Shown: piece after piece, positions 11,272-23,634 of the stretch | How the letters are laid out: each line of letters starts with the position of its first letter | How positions within the stretch are numbered: the first letter of the stretch is position 1 | Origin: Prostheceraeus crozeri | Taxonomy: Eukaryota; Platyhelminthes; Polycladida; Euryleptidae | Length of the DNA stretch: 64,000 nt | Reading direction: 5' to 3' | Assembly (NCBI GenBank): GCA_907163375.1 | Contig: CAJQUW010012929.1 | Coordinates: forward strand, 1 to 64,000 | Position numbers and translations under genes: made by a program | The notes under the pieces: model-generated | Told to the model about the DNA's origin: nothing | The model's input: the letters and a program-made list of their open reading frames with translations, nothing else | Databases searched by the model: none

Positions 11272-12478
11272 CTTGCTGTCACATCAGCACGTGTGTCAAA
11301 TACAATGATTAGAACCTACCATAGGAAGCGGTCGGGGAATCAAGGGCGTTAATGTTCCTTATTGACAAATCAGTTGTCACTCACTCAGTACTGTATAATA
11401 CCATGATACGATGATTAGAGTTGTAAATTTCCAATTATAGCTCTAGTTTATTTAAATCATCCTTAGTCAAAGATAGAAAGCAAAATGACCATATTAGGCA
11501 TTTTTCTCTACTGATGCAACTTGGGATTGTATTTTGTTATCGCTGTTCGCATGATATTTTTTGTAATTTTTTTATTTAACTTAACTGAAGTTAAAAAATG
11601 TGATTTCATCAATATGAATTTATGTTTTGAGTTGATCAGACCTTTTGTCTCTTATTATCTCCTAAATTGATATATGCAAAATTTTCAAAGCAACTTCCAC
11701 CTAAACAATCATTAGGGCTCTATACTTTGATGAAATAGGAACCATGAGATTTGTACAAATACTGAAAGATAGACTGAAATACCCTTTTGAGACTAGTATC
11801 TAATAAGGATGGCCGACATACAAGCACATGTAATTCATTTAATGCGTTCTCCAAGTGAAATACAACAACGCGAATCCTCAGGTTTAGGAAATAGAAACTG
11901 TTGTTGTACAGTATATTCGAATGTACCACACCAATCATCGCGGCAGATCGTTCTCTAAGTAACGTCCATGGTAGATCATGGTCACTCTCATGCACTGTTG
12001 TTTAGCTATAGGTTTTTTAATGTGCAACTGGACACAATTTCTGCAGTTCTAAATTCAAATGTGCAGATGCTTTTCTTGGTTTGTGCAGTTGAAAACTTTT
12101 AAACAGAAAAACATGTGAATTAATAATAACGTAACAGAAAGTGGATGTCAAGATAAGAATGACAATTGCATCGCTTGCGTTACAGGAAACAACTATAAAG
12201 ACATGACAAAGTGTATTTGTTGAAAATTGAAGTTTACAAAACGATTGACCTTTATGATTGCTCGTAAACTGTGAGTCTTAAATATTAGTTGCATTGTGCT
12301 ATAGGTGCACATTTGGAGAGATCTGTTCGCCCTATACTTCAGTTCGCACTTTTTTTGTCTGGCGGCCAAGGTGATGCGTTGCTACTGCCACTGCTTGTAT
12401 GAATTGGAAATTGCAAAACTAATATATGCACATGCAGTTCTGGCACAGAACATACATGTACATGTACATGTGCTTTAA
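11272..12478. other. No supported gene
   Basis: AT-rich, without convincing coding signal. A run of ACATGTACATGTACATGT lies near 12456-12471, next to the piggyBac insertion. Confidence 0.4.
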
Positions 12479-15475
12479 CACTAGAACTACGGATGAGGTC
12501 AAAACGACCTCAGTCACATTTTGAAATTTCGTACTTGGTGAACAAAGCTTCTCTAGGAATTGATATTTACCGACTTTTAATATATTTTGTCCGTTTTATC
12601 GTAGATGAAATTTCATTTAAATTGGTGATTCCCTTCACACTTAAATCCACCTGTTACCCTACAACTACGGAGTGATGTCATTTTGACCTCTCCTGTGTGA
12701 GAAAATTCTCGCAAAACTGAATTGCCTTTCAAATTAGAAATCTATGACAGCCGGATGTATATAAATTGATAGTTCACGATCTACTAAGATTTCTATGATT
12801 TATGGCAACATGAATTTCACTTTGAATGACATACTGTTGTTCAAAACACTTCATATTGTAGATCTATGTTGCGCTCTCCATGACAATACCATTGATTTCT
12901 TATTTGTCATTGTATTGCTTCTCATAAAGTCACTGATATTCAACACTAAGTATCAAAAGCCTGAAGAGTGAGTTCATACGCTTTGAAACGTCGGCGACAT
13001 TCCGCAGAAAAAGCAGCAATCACAGAATTAGATTGTTTAACCGCATCATTTTGCTAGAAGTGCAAACTGATTCAAAACAATGGCACATGCAGGAACTTAT
13101 TAAGTGGGCAAAAAGAAATTTTTAATACCTTGTAGAGATAGGAAAAATTGTCGTGCGTCGCTTGCGGATTGCTCTGAAATCCTTCAAACTGCTCCGATCG
13201 TCACGATTCCTTCAGATTCGTAAAATTCAGATCATTGTGCAAAAGTTTTCTCGATAATGTTGGGCCCTCCGATCATTTTAAAAAAAGTTAGCAGCCGCAC
13301 GAAAAAACGTTCACAAACTTCTCTGTAGAACTTCACATCGACTGCGTCTCTTTGCTGTGTGATCCGGTAGATAACAGTCACTGAAACATCGCACAATTTG
13401 ACGTGTATAATGTTGAACTGGCTGCTCATTGTTCGATTGCTATGGTATTGCAATCAATCTATGGCAGCAGATAGTGCCATTTCATTAACGTTACATGTTC
13501 CAATGTTTCCTTTCTAGTCAAACAGAAGAAGAGACGATCTGTCTAATTCTGTGGCAGCAATACTCCTCGCACAATTGAACGATACTGGTTCTAGTTGTGA
13601 ATCCAACAGTGAAGACGAGATAACACAAGCAAACAATGATGAATGTGACTCAACATCATCTGACACTGACACAGGATCTGTCGAAAATATCGAGCCACTA
13701 CGAAAGCGGTTGAATGTTCATGTGCATCCGGAAATCGGCAGTGGTGGTGATGAACTAGCTACACCTATGGTTACCCAGCGTGACGATAACTTGACGCATG
13801 ATGACGTACCGACTTTCACCTGTCGTAGTGGTAAAGTGTGGCAAGAGCACAAGTCGGTGGGTGTTGGACGCTTGCCATCACATAATATCTTTCGTGCGAA
13901 TGCGGGAATTACCACAAAGACTCGAGCTGCCGTAAATGATTCCAAACAAAGTGCTTTTTCATTATTGATGGATGAGAAGATGCTCAGATACGTAAGAAGC
14001 TGCACTGAGATGGAAGCTAAACGTGTGTTAGGTAACAGTGATTGGACATTGACACTTGATGAATTAGAAAAATTTATTGGATTATGCTATTTACGAGGCG
14101 TTTTTGGTGGGAAAAATATACCTCTACATAGCTTCTGGAGCAACGAATGTGGGTTGCCGATTTTCAAAGCTGCCATGTCCAGAGACCGCTTTTCTGCAAT
14201 TATGAAGTTCCTTCGCTTTGATGTAAAATCCTCTCGCAAAGCTCGACATTCTGCTGATAAATTTGCACTAGCTTCAGATGTGTGGAAACCCTTCATTCAT
14301 AACTGTCAACAATGTTTTGTGCCATTTGAAAACTTAACAGTAGATGAACAATTACTGCCCTGTAAATCAAGATGTCCGTTCACACAGTTTTTACCGAACA
14401 AGCTTGATAAATACGGCATCAAGTTCTTTCTGCTTGTTGATATCGAGACCAAATATTTGTGCAACGGGTTTCCTTACCTAGGAAAATATGATCCAAATTC
14501 TCAAAAGAAGCCTTTCGGCGACTTCGTTGTTCTTGAGCTGATGAAGCTTTATTATGGCCTTGGATATGGTGTCACAACCGACAATTATTTTACATCTCTA
14601 AAATTATGTGACGATTTGAAGTCTAAAAACACCAGCTTGGTTGGAACAGTAAAGAAAAGCAGACGTGAGTTACCCGACGTCCAAAAAATCATGACAAAGA
14701 ATCATGTATATGACTCTAAAATTCTTCGCTCGGAATCTGGGTGCACGTTGACAGTTTACAAAGCCAAAAAGACCAAAGTTGTCGCTTTGTTGAGCACTTT
14801 ACACGATAATGTCAACATCGCAGACAGTGAGAAGCGAAAACCAGAAACAATCTTGCATTATAACACAACAAAGGTCGGCGTTGATTGCATAGATCAGATG
14901 GCTCGGTTGTATTCCACCAAATCTGCTTCGAGACGCTGGCCAGTCGCTGTATTTTTCAACATATTGGACATGGCCGCTATCAATGCTTGGATTTTGTTCA
15001 GATATGCAAACAACTCATTCATCAGCCGACGAAATTTTATCCTTGATCTCGGTAAGGAACTGACAGACTTCAACACTCAAACAACAAGCCTTCCGTCTAC
15101 TCCTTCACAGTCACGTCGATTTTGTGCTGAGCGTGGATGCCGAAACAAAGCTCAAAATATGTGTGTTTCCTGTGCTTCTCACGTCTGTGGTAAACACGCT
15201 GAAAAAACCATAGTTTGTCTACAATGTAGAAAATAATGATGTTTTTTCGTTCATGCTTTGTCACTGTTCGTGCTCCTATTTCATACTCTTAAATTTTTTA
15301 CATGTTATAAATATAGTCTACATCCTCAATCAAGTACTAGAAAGTTTTGAATACATGTATATGTATTAGCTTATGGAAAGCAATTCCGACAATTAGATGA
15401 TAATAATCTGTATGTGAGGTCATTTTGACCTCAGTCCGTAGTTTTAGTAATACATTTTCCACCGTATTTCTAGTG
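12479..15475 (+). mobile_element. piggyBac transposon, 2,997 bp, with TTAA flanks
   Basis: TTAA at 12475-12478 and at 15476-15479 brackets inverted ends CACTAGAACTACGG (12479-12492) and, on the minus strand from 15475, CACTAGAAATACGG. TTAA duplication is specific to piggyBac. Both ends also carry a subterminal palindrome of GAGGTC, five bases, GACCTC (12495-12511 and 15416-15432), next to CTACGGA/TCCGTAG; a further variant lies near 12665. On the right an extra 27 bp separates the outer TIR from this inner repeat. With intact ends and a long open transposase, the copy may be young. Confidence 0.93.
13518..15236 (+). CDS. piggyBac transposase (DDE_Tnp_1_7 type)
   Basis: The frame is open from just after a TAG at 13515 to a stop at 15236, about 570 residues. 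It has an acidic Ser/Asp/Glu N-terminus, a DDE core and a Cys-rich C-terminal domain. Counting from the GTG at 13551, the catalytic aspartates fall in LTVDEQLLPCK (about 262), VTTDNYFTS (about 343) and GVDCIDQM (about 443). The last 40 residues hold the paired CxxC/CxxH pattern (CAERGC, CVSCASHVCGKH, CLQC) that binds the TIRs in this family. No ATG precedes the core in frame before the stop at 13515. TTCCTTTCTAG at 13507-13517 looks like a splice acceptor, so the true start is probably in an upstream exon within the element. The enzyme excises and reinserts its element at TTAA. No internal stops or frameshifts were seen. Confidence 0.9.
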   Translation, partial: SNRRRDDLSNSVAAILLAQLNDTGSSCESNSEDEITQANNDECDSTSSDTDTGSVENIEPLRKRLNVHVHPEIGSGGDELATPMVTQRDDNLTHDDVPTFTCRSGKVWQEHKSVGVGRLPSHNIFRANAGITTKTRAAVNDSKQSAFSLLMDEKMLRYVRSCTEMEAKRVLGNSDWTLTLDELEKFIGLCYLRGVFGGKNIPLHSFWSNECGLPIFKAAMSRDRFSAIMKFLRFDVKSSRKARHSADKFALASDVWKPFIHNCQQCFVPFENLTVDEQLLPCKSRCPFTQFLPNKLDKYGIKFFLLVDIETKYLCNGFPYLGKYDPNSQKKPFGDFVVLELMKLYYGLGYGVTTDNYFTSLKLCDDLKSKNTSLVGTVKKSRRELPDVQKIMTKNHVYDSKILRSESGCTLTVYKAKKTKVVALLSTLHDNVNIADSEKRKPETILHYNTTKVGVDCIDQMARLYSTKSASRRWPVAVFFNILDMAAINAWILFRYANNSFISRRNFILDLGKELTDFNTQTTSLPSTPSQSRRFCAERGCRNKAQNMCVSCASHVCGKHAEKTIVCLQCRK

Positions 15476-15479
15476 TTAA

Positions 15480-16990
15480 GTAGAAAACTGCTAGCTAGTC
15501 ATGAAACAAATTTCGTAGGAGACCGAGTCATGGACAAAGAAGAGAAATTTTTCAAATGTACATGTACATGTATGCCATGACTTGCAAGTTTTGCAAGTTG
15601 CATGTGAATCATCCAGCTCATAGGTGTTCAAAACGGTTCTAGTAGCGGGCCACATCGTGGATATGATTAGCTTCTTGATCGGTCAAACCTAAATCACCAT
15701 TCTATTCAGCGCTTACTTCATAATTAGCTATTCTTGATATAAATCATCAATTACAAGAATGATCAGGTAAGGAATAAAAGGTGGATTAAGCATCAGCATA
15801 TTGAGCTCTCGAGTATTCTTCAAAATAATTTCAAAAGACTTTGAAACTTGATATTTTACCACGATATAATTTGAGAAAATGATATTTAAAAGCTCTTGAT
15901 TTTGCGAAATTTTTAGTGCTTTTTTCACATTGTCATTTTTCAATTTGATCATGAGACATTTTACCACATTTATATATTTGTTCGATAATTGCTGTTTGAA
16001 AGATGTTAATCCATAAAATTGCTATTGGGTTGGAACATTGAGTTTGAATTGTATGCAATTGTGCATCAACATTGATTGCTCCATTTCAGGTAAGCAGCTG
16101 CTCAATATCATTTATATGTATGATTTCAATAAATATGCGAGAATATTTATACTTTGATAAAATTCTGTTCCGGACCTCTTACTAAATAGGTGTATAAAAT
16201 ATGCTTTGGGATACTTTCAATAATTAAAAACTTGACAATGTGATATCAGGCCGCTTATATTTATTAATGTTTATAACCTATCCTCTAAATATCATTCATC
16301 CACTTCTTGCTATAATAAAATATTACTTTATTCAAATGCAGTTTGTGCAATGTCAATGTCCTCTCCTTACAGAGCTATCCTAATTTCTCCATCGTTGCCT
16401 GCTTCATGATATTGTCATCTATCTTGTAAATATTCCCATAACATTATCATCGCCATATTCTGTATTCGTGTTCTCGATTGAGAAATAAACGTTCTGATAT
16501 TCTGATATTCTGATATTCTGATATTCTGATATTCTGATATTCACTATCTGATGAGTGCGGAAACTCGATTATCCCCAGGTTTTCAAATTCGTCTAAAATC
16601 TGCAAAAATACATCAATCATCACCAATTAGCTTCGGGTTGACGTAAGCCTACTTAAGCATATTTTCTACCTACATCAAAACTTTATGCAGATCGGACAAG
16701 TACTTTTTGCATTATGGACGATAACGTGAAGCGCAGCGATGTCAACCGCTTCATTTAACTTCGTCTATTCGACGCATTATTGCTGCTCGTGTGTACATTG
16801 TTCTCTCTCAATCTCCCTTTTCTTCTCATCCACTACTACCATTTAAAATCTTCACATGACCACTGTCTTGCCACAACCTTTTTAGTTGAAAAAATGTTAG
16901 TGTAAGGGATCTGGCCTGGTCATCATCGCTTCACGAGTTGTCGGGGAATGACTTTGTTGACCTCATCGTGCGCCTAATATCTGGCCTGCA
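15480..16990. other. No supported gene; possible retroposon tail
   Basis: No coding motif. AATAAACGTT at about 16485 is followed directly by an 8-bp microsatellite (listed next), the layout of a LINE or SINE 3' end on the plus strand. Confidence 0.4.
16493..16541. repeat. Microsatellite, 8-bp unit CTGATATT, about 6 copies
   Basis: Perfect or near-perfect copies of CTGATATT in tandem, placed a few bases after AATAAA. Short tandem arrays of this kind terminate CR1/L2-like and RTE-like LINEs and their SINEs, so it may mark the end of an old insertion. Confidence 0.85.
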
Positions 16991-17007
16991 CACTCTAAAA
17001 AATTTAG

Positions 17008-17166
17008 GCGTTATTATATCCTAACGCGAGAATTGCAAAAAAGTTTCCGTTATACTCGCGTTATACCTGCCGTTATACTCAATGTGACGTTATTCTTTTG
17101 CAATTCTGGCGTTATACTGACGTTATACCCATGTTCGCCGTATATGGCCAAATTGGCGTTATTGTA
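17008..17166. repeat. Left subterminal repeats, (G/C)CGTTATA(C)
   Basis: At least eight copies of CGTTAT(A/T) in about 160 bp, for example CCGTTATACTC, GCGTTATACC and GACGTTATAC. They are probably binding sites for an element-encoded protein, by analogy with subterminal repeats bound by TnpA in plant CACTA elements. Confidence 0.8.
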
Positions 17167-18089
17167 GGTGATCAATTGAATCAGAACAAAGATTATATTC
17201 GGTATATTTATTGAATGTGTACAATTATTATCAAACAAAAAATACGACATACATAAATACATGCAGAGAAGGATACAGCTTAGATATACCGACCGTTTCA
17301 TAAATCATTGGACAAAAAATGAACACATTTTTAAACGTAATTTTCTCTTTGAAGTCGTTATTCAATTTTGATAAACATTATATCATATGAAACCTTATAT
17401 TCCAAAGATTAATTTGAGGTGTACCATAAGTTCGTCAGTGGTCAGGTCACACACAAGAAAATCGAAAGTTTTCTTTAACACAAGTTTTCACCGTGAAGAT
17501 ATGTTTTGATGAAAACTCGAAGACTGCATGATCTATTGACAACGTTTCTCATGTTTTTATTTTATGATAGGATGGATACACAAAAATGAGGATCAGCTAT
17601 GATAAATTTACAGCAAAATCATTGCTCAAAAACATCGAAGACATTCTATTCATTGATGACAAACTCAATTTCAAAAAGATTATACTAGTAAAAAGATATC
17701 TTCAGCAGAGCGTTGATGTCTGGTCAGCAGGATTTAAAATTGAAAATTCAGGTCAATTTATTTACTCAAGACTGGCGTCATTCATCCATCGAATGGTGTA
17801 CAGCGCTTCGCTACAGCTGATGTGACTGACAGGCCACCATAGATAGAGGCGACAAGACAACTTATTAGATATGATAAACAATATCAAACAAATTCTTAGT
17901 ATTGTACATCACAATGGGATAAGTTAGGAGTATTATTATCGCATCTCTGATTGAGTAGCATCATCTCAACTGAACAAAATGAATCACCATGTTTGCAAGT
18001 TGCAATATTTGACAGTGGTGAAATTGCATTTGATAAGATTTTTCAAGTTTCCGATTTGTGCAACGATTAATATAACGGTCTGTATGCTA

Positions 18090-21000
18090 TTACAAAATAC
18101 AACTTAGGACACAAAGTATCACAAACCTAAGCGTTTGATAAAATTTCTCACTCTGAGATTTATATGGATATTCAACTTTCAGGATTGTCTCTTGAAAGAA
18201 GCCCATTATCTGGGCGAAAGCACTAGGATAATGTAAATCCAGCAAGTGATACACTATAAGAATGACGGCGACCACCAAATGAGATTCATCATTGAAACTC
18301 GCAGCCGGATACTCGCACCCTTTCCTGGAACGCACTGCAAACCTCGTATCGGAGAGCAGGACTTGTGGTCCGAATTTGGCCCGGTGCAGCAGAGCAGCTT
18401 CCATATCTTCGTCCTGCAAAGGAATTATCAGACTTCATTTCAACCATAAATGATCTCAACTCCACAAACAAATAGTAATCAGATGTAACAATTATCAGTG
18501 AACATATGAGCTGTGAAGCTGTCATGTGTTATGTAGATAACTTAAGGTGTAGGCAAAACATTGCCTTGCACAGAAAATATATCGAACCATTGGATATAGT
18601 GTCACAGATGCTACCAATGATTCTTAACGACTCGTTTCTCAGAATTATCTCTACATCACATGTATTTATAGAGGAGGCCGACTCAAAATGACATAAATAA
18701 GCACAAATAAGACTCTTACATTTATCACGTGTATAAGATTGTCAGCTGGTTTTTCCGAGTTGAAGACACTCTGCAGATCTATGATCGTCTTCAATCCACT
18801 TGCACCACGTATCGCTTGAATCTTATCGATGAAGTATTTATCGTCAATGAGAATACTAGCATGACTAGGAAACATCCGACTAAATTCATCAATAAGAAGC
18901 TCGGAGGAACGAGTCAGTCGGGCCGGCAATGAGTCGTAGAACCGACCGCTAAATAAGTTTCGGTTGAGAATCCGCAAATTCGGAATGGATGGGCGTGCTT
19001 TCTCTAACTCAATCTGTAAAAAAAGCAGCATCATCTATTTCAGCAGCTCAAACAACTACAACGTCATCATTTCAATTTGACAAAGAAAACTGAAATTATA
19101 AAACTATAACAATTAGTTCATTTATACCAGAGCAGCCAAATGATTCAATTGATTCAGTAACATTAAAAGCAATAATTTCGTATGTAAAATAACTACCAGT
19201 CTGATAACATAGTGAAGCGGTTTCGGAGAACTATAGTCCTCAACTCATAAAAATACTCAAAAATTGAGTCGAAATTGTTCTAACGTTAAGCTCTGAAGCA
19301 CATCGATATAGTTTCTACAAACGTGCACAGAATTACAATGAAAATTTCAGGCTCACATATTTGGCGTATAAACTTTCTAATGGTGGCATTTATTATTCCT
19401 AACTAGCTCATCCTCATACCATCCATTATACTTGCGCGCAAATACAGTTGAATTCTGGAATTATCAGTGAGGACACAAAGAGAGTATCAAATGAATATAT
19501 CTGAAATGTTTTCTTTCAATAATATTATTTCAATATACATGTAGGCCTATACGTCTTTAAAGAGTATCTTTACGCCTTGCTGCTTTCCAATGCTACTAGA
19601 AAGTGAAATGTACCATTAAGAAGCTACTTAATTGGTCTTTGACTCATGAAATTGTAAATACGCAGTAGGATTTAAATAATATCCAAGTTTGAAAAACTTT
19701 TTTCATGTCTGATATCATTGATTATCATAGTACGACTCAAATTTATAGAAAGATGCACTAAACCTTAAATCAATCTATAGGCTACTTTGTTTAAGTTACC
19801 GCACATGGAGAATGCAAAAATGTAGCTTAAAATTCAGAAAATTACTTTTCAAAACCGGTTATTTTTTGGTGAAAAGTTAAGAAAAAACAAAATATCACGA
19901 AAGCCTAGGTTGAACGAAGTAGTTTTAAAAGTAAAAGTCGACAGGGAGGCCGAACGACCCTCCCCCGATATGGATAGAGTCAATCGACAGTCCCAAGATG
20001 TTTACTGGTAGGTAGACACATCGAGGAATGATCCGATGATTAGTAGCCAAATACCGTTACTATGAATTGTAGTGACTAGATAATTGCATGCTAAGCAACG
20101 TAGACGGACTTTATGAAGCATGGAATGAAGTCCATCATTAAGTTGTGAGCAGATTGAAAGATGAAATAGTTCGCCGTAAAGATGAAATAGTTCATTTCGT
20201 TACTTATGGCTAAAACTTAAACAATTTTGGCTCAAATATTTACCTTCGTGTTAAGCAGAAGTTGGTCGGTCTCCATGACCTTTTCTATGACAACTTCTCC
20301 GCTAATCAACCCCTTCGATACACAGTGAGTTGATGGCTTCTTGCGAAATCCGTGAAGTTTCGTAAAACTCCTTCGTCGTAGTAGATTGGGAACAGACGCC
20401 AAAACCTTTTCCACTTTTTCCTGCAAATGAAAAAAATAATTCACTATTTGCATTTTTGGCTGCTAATTTTTGATAAACTCAACGATCAAAGATCCGACAT
20501 TTTCTGAAGTTCATATACACATATATTATTTGATATTACGTTTCATACATGCATTTTGTCATAAAACTCTACTAAGGTTGTAACTCTACTAACTCTACTA
20601 AGCTAATCTAAAAACTCTACTAAGCGCCAGTGTAACTTTTTCGTTACAGCACTTTTCGGAATCTGCTGTCTTCTCCAGCTTGCGACGTATGATACAATAT
20701 TTTGATTACCATACATTATTTATCACATATTTTCAGGTAAACAATCGCGTCGCCAATTCAAAATTTATCACTTTTTAGTGCTTATATTTTATCACGAAAT
20801 TAGACAAAAAATGGGCTTGAAATCTGCCTATATACTGAAAGGCTTTGTGTATGAACGTCCACATGTAATTTACTTCCCATATGATTAGCGTGTTCTCATT
20901 ATCCATCAAATACCGAAAATAGCGATCAATACTTGCTCGGATATTCATTCATGACATGGCACGTCATTTTTTTTAACCGTAACGTTTTAGTTACATTGGC

Positions 21001-21853
21001 GTAATATGATATACAATTGTTAAATACAGCAGCAATATAAATGAAGTAAATGGTGGTGAGTACTATCAATATTCTTTAAAACTAATGTTTGTTGAATACT
21101 GAAAACGATCAATTTCATTGGAATATTGCACTCTTATGAATTTGGAGTCGATGCAGAAAGAGAATCAATTTCTCGACATGAATTTCAAAATATAGAAACT
21201 TGTTCTCATTTCAACGATAACGACCTCACAGCAAACAGCAACGACAAGTAGCATAAAGCAGGCCTTTGATTAAAATTTGCTAATTCACAGTTTCTACAAA
21301 TACCTCTGAAATATGATGGAGAGCTTTCACGCTGAAGCTATGACTCATTACTTCGACAGGAATTGCTTGGAGCAATTCATAACCTGCATTTGAAAAAAAA
21401 TTGCTTTTGTATATTTTGACATCATATGACGCCATCGTAACGAAATCGATACGGCTCTAACTTCTAAGATAGGGTTATTGTAATGAACTGGTCATCATAT
21501 ATTATTCTTAATTATAACATTCTGAAATACCTGTCACCGTTTTTATAGAAAATTTGCCGATATTTATATAGGCGGCCTTAAATGGGTTAAGACGGCATGC
21601 CTAATCTTAATGTACAAGTAGAATGTGGACTTGAACACTCGTCGGATTACAATTGTGTGAGAAATATTAGATTGACATACATGTAATATATATCACTTTT
21701 AGACAAAGATATCTTCAATTTAACTACATAAAAATTACTGATGTATTGAACTATCAGTTATTACTTACCACTGTTCACAAAATCTGTCAGCTGTCCATCC
21801 TTTTCAATAATTATTCGGCTAGTTCCGTCACACGTAACTTTGACAGCTTTCAT
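18090..21853 (-). CDS. Gene A: five-exon SAMD3-like (C-terminal region) protein, about 319 aa
   Basis: Exons on the minus strand: 21853-21769 (ATG start, MKAVKVTCDG), 21383-21304, 20420-20244, 19013-18720 and 18413-18090 (stop TAA). Each junction has GT..AG with good consensus (for example G|GTAAGT, CAG|G). The phases agree throughout: 28 codons plus 1 nt, then 80, 177, 294 and 324 nt, for an uninterrupted 319-residue product. The last exon contains ESHLVVAVILIVYHLLDLHYP followed by a FFQETIL helix. This resembles the C-terminal end of the SAMD3-like family of fish and invertebrates as I remember it; no SAM domain was seen. Function is unknown. The gene lies wholly between the ends of the CACTA-like element. 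Gene B (45-57.8 kb) starts and ends in a comparable way. A weaker donor at 18729 (GTGATA) would shorten exon 4 by three codons. Confidence 0.62.
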
Positions 21854-23469
21854 CTTCAAACAACAGATGCGGTATTCGAAATTAATGATGGCAGTAAGCA
21901 TTTAGACAAATTACGAAACAAAATATTTTCTTATGATTGCATAATTATACTTAAAAATAAATAAACTTACAAGCAAACGCAATTCCAGAATGGTATATTA
22001 TCTCGAAATTCCATTTGGAATTTCATATAGCACAATCATGAAAGAATTGACGACTTTAATTGATCAATCTTTATTAGATACCATAGCATCCAACCCTGTT
22101 TATCGGGCACAAACGCCAACTTAATCAGTTTATGCCTGATAAGAGTTAATCATCCAGTCTAGAGCGTCAAATTTAAGGCTGAATGATTTATGCATATCTG
22201 CAATGCAACATGGAGATAAACAGTGAACAAATAATAGGCTTAGTGTCATTCTGATTATAGATTATTGACAAGTCTGCTCATCTGCACAGAAGCCTATGTC
22301 ATGTATGAGAGTTCATCAAATGACATCTGATTGGAATGATGATATCTCGTAGGACTGTTTTTCTTATATTTTCAATGACACAGTCAAAATCTACCGGCCC
22401 TTCGGGCCGCACAACGATAACATTTGAACTGTAGGAATAGACCATTGCACTAAACTTAATAGAAAATTGGGAAATTCAGTGAATCAATAGAAAATAATTC
22501 ATAACACATTATTGACTATCAACTTGCTTGATCGCTTACGCTTGTATATTAGATTTGTACAATTGTTGATATATCTCATGGGAACTACGTAAAAAAGATA
22601 GCAATTCATATTGTTTTTGATATCCCATTCTTTTTTGATAAAAACATAATTCAATTATAACATGATTTTATTGTTCTCCCCGTCACAAAAATATTAGATG
22701 AAATTGTGCATAACATTATAGTTCATGTTATCTAAAATAAAGCTAAAATTATTTGTTTAGCCGCATCGAAATAAAAAATGCATCAAGCATTTTGATATTT
22801 TTGAACTTAAAATGAACAGCTGAAACTATGTGTTTTCAGTAAAAATTCATGGACATGTATGAATATCATGAATGTTTTATAAAATTTCCTTCGTCATGTA
22901 AACTACTTCGTATAGGAAAATTTGATGCAAAAACTCTGATCAATCAAAATGTCATCGTCAATTTGAAAAATGATTTTTGATGTTTAACACTAACTTTCGA
23001 TGTGGAATCTCTCAACTTTCAAAACATATTGAAGAGACTGATACCAGCATTGCCACCAGTATGCATAGGCTATTCCTGTTTCCTAGACGCGCTAATATTC
23101 GCGACAAATCAACCTCAAAGCACGAGGGAAAAATCATGAAAAACGCAGGAACATCTCTCGACGGAGCAAAGAAGGCGCGGCTAGTCTAACCCAAGGAGCA
23201 AATGCAATCAGCATTCCTTGGTCAAAGAAAAGAGTGCCGACCATGTCAAACAAATCCACAAAGCTGTGAAAAGATTCCTGTTTTACGCTTTCATGTTCGG
23301 GTCAGCTAAAAAGATGCAAAGATGAGAAAAGCTAATACTAACTATATTTTGTGATAGAAATCTTTGACATCATAGGTTCAATATTATAGCAGTTACGACA
23401 ATTCAGGTAGTCGTTATGCATAATAAATATGCTTCGACAATTCCTGAATCCACCACGATGAATTGCAGC
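21854..23469. other. No gene seen; internal non-coding part of CACTA-like element
   Basis: Upstream of gene A's ATG and inside the element. It probably holds gene A's promoter, but no motif could be picked out. Short frames at 22977-23189 and elsewhere lack support. Confidence 0.4.
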
Positions 23470-23620
23470 TCGCGTTAAACTCTAACGGCAACGTAGCGGG
23501 AAGATATTCTAACGGCAAGTAAAACGCGATGATATTAGTATAACGCCAGAGCTCCTAATATAACGGCAATATAACGACAATTGAAATTATCTAACGGCAC
23601 CTGGTGATATTTTGGCGTTA
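23470..23620. repeat. Right subterminal repeats, TAACG(G/C)C
   Basis: CTAACGGCAA, TCTAACGGCAAG, TATAACGCC, TATAACGGC, TATAACGAC and CTAACGGCAC recur, the reverse complement of the left subterminal repeat. Opposite orientation at the two ends is expected for transposon ends. Confidence 0.8.
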
Positions 23621-23634
23621 GATTTTTTACAGTG

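Larger units (their letters stand above)
16991..23634 (-). mobile_element. CACTA-like (CMC) element, 6.64 kb, carrying gene A
   Basis: The left end is CACTCTAAAAAATTTAGGCG (16991) and the right end, read on the minus strand from 23634, is CACTGTAAAAAATCTAACGC. CA flanks both ends (16989-16990 and 23635-23636), compatible with a 2-bp duplication. Each end has dense subterminal repeats: CGTTATA/CGTTATT at about 17008-17166, and the opposite orientation, TATAACG/CTAACGGC, at about 23470-23620. CACT(A/G) termini, short duplications and subterminal repeats together are typical of CACTA/EnSpm elements. No transposase was seen inside; the only coherent gene is the minus-strand five-exon gene at 18090-21853. 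The element could be non-autonomous with cargo, or the gene could be its second ORF. Confidence 0.72.

Noticed and set aside
14087-14296. Minus-strand ORFs inside the piggyBac transposase
   Set aside because: Antisense shadows of a strongly supported transposase.
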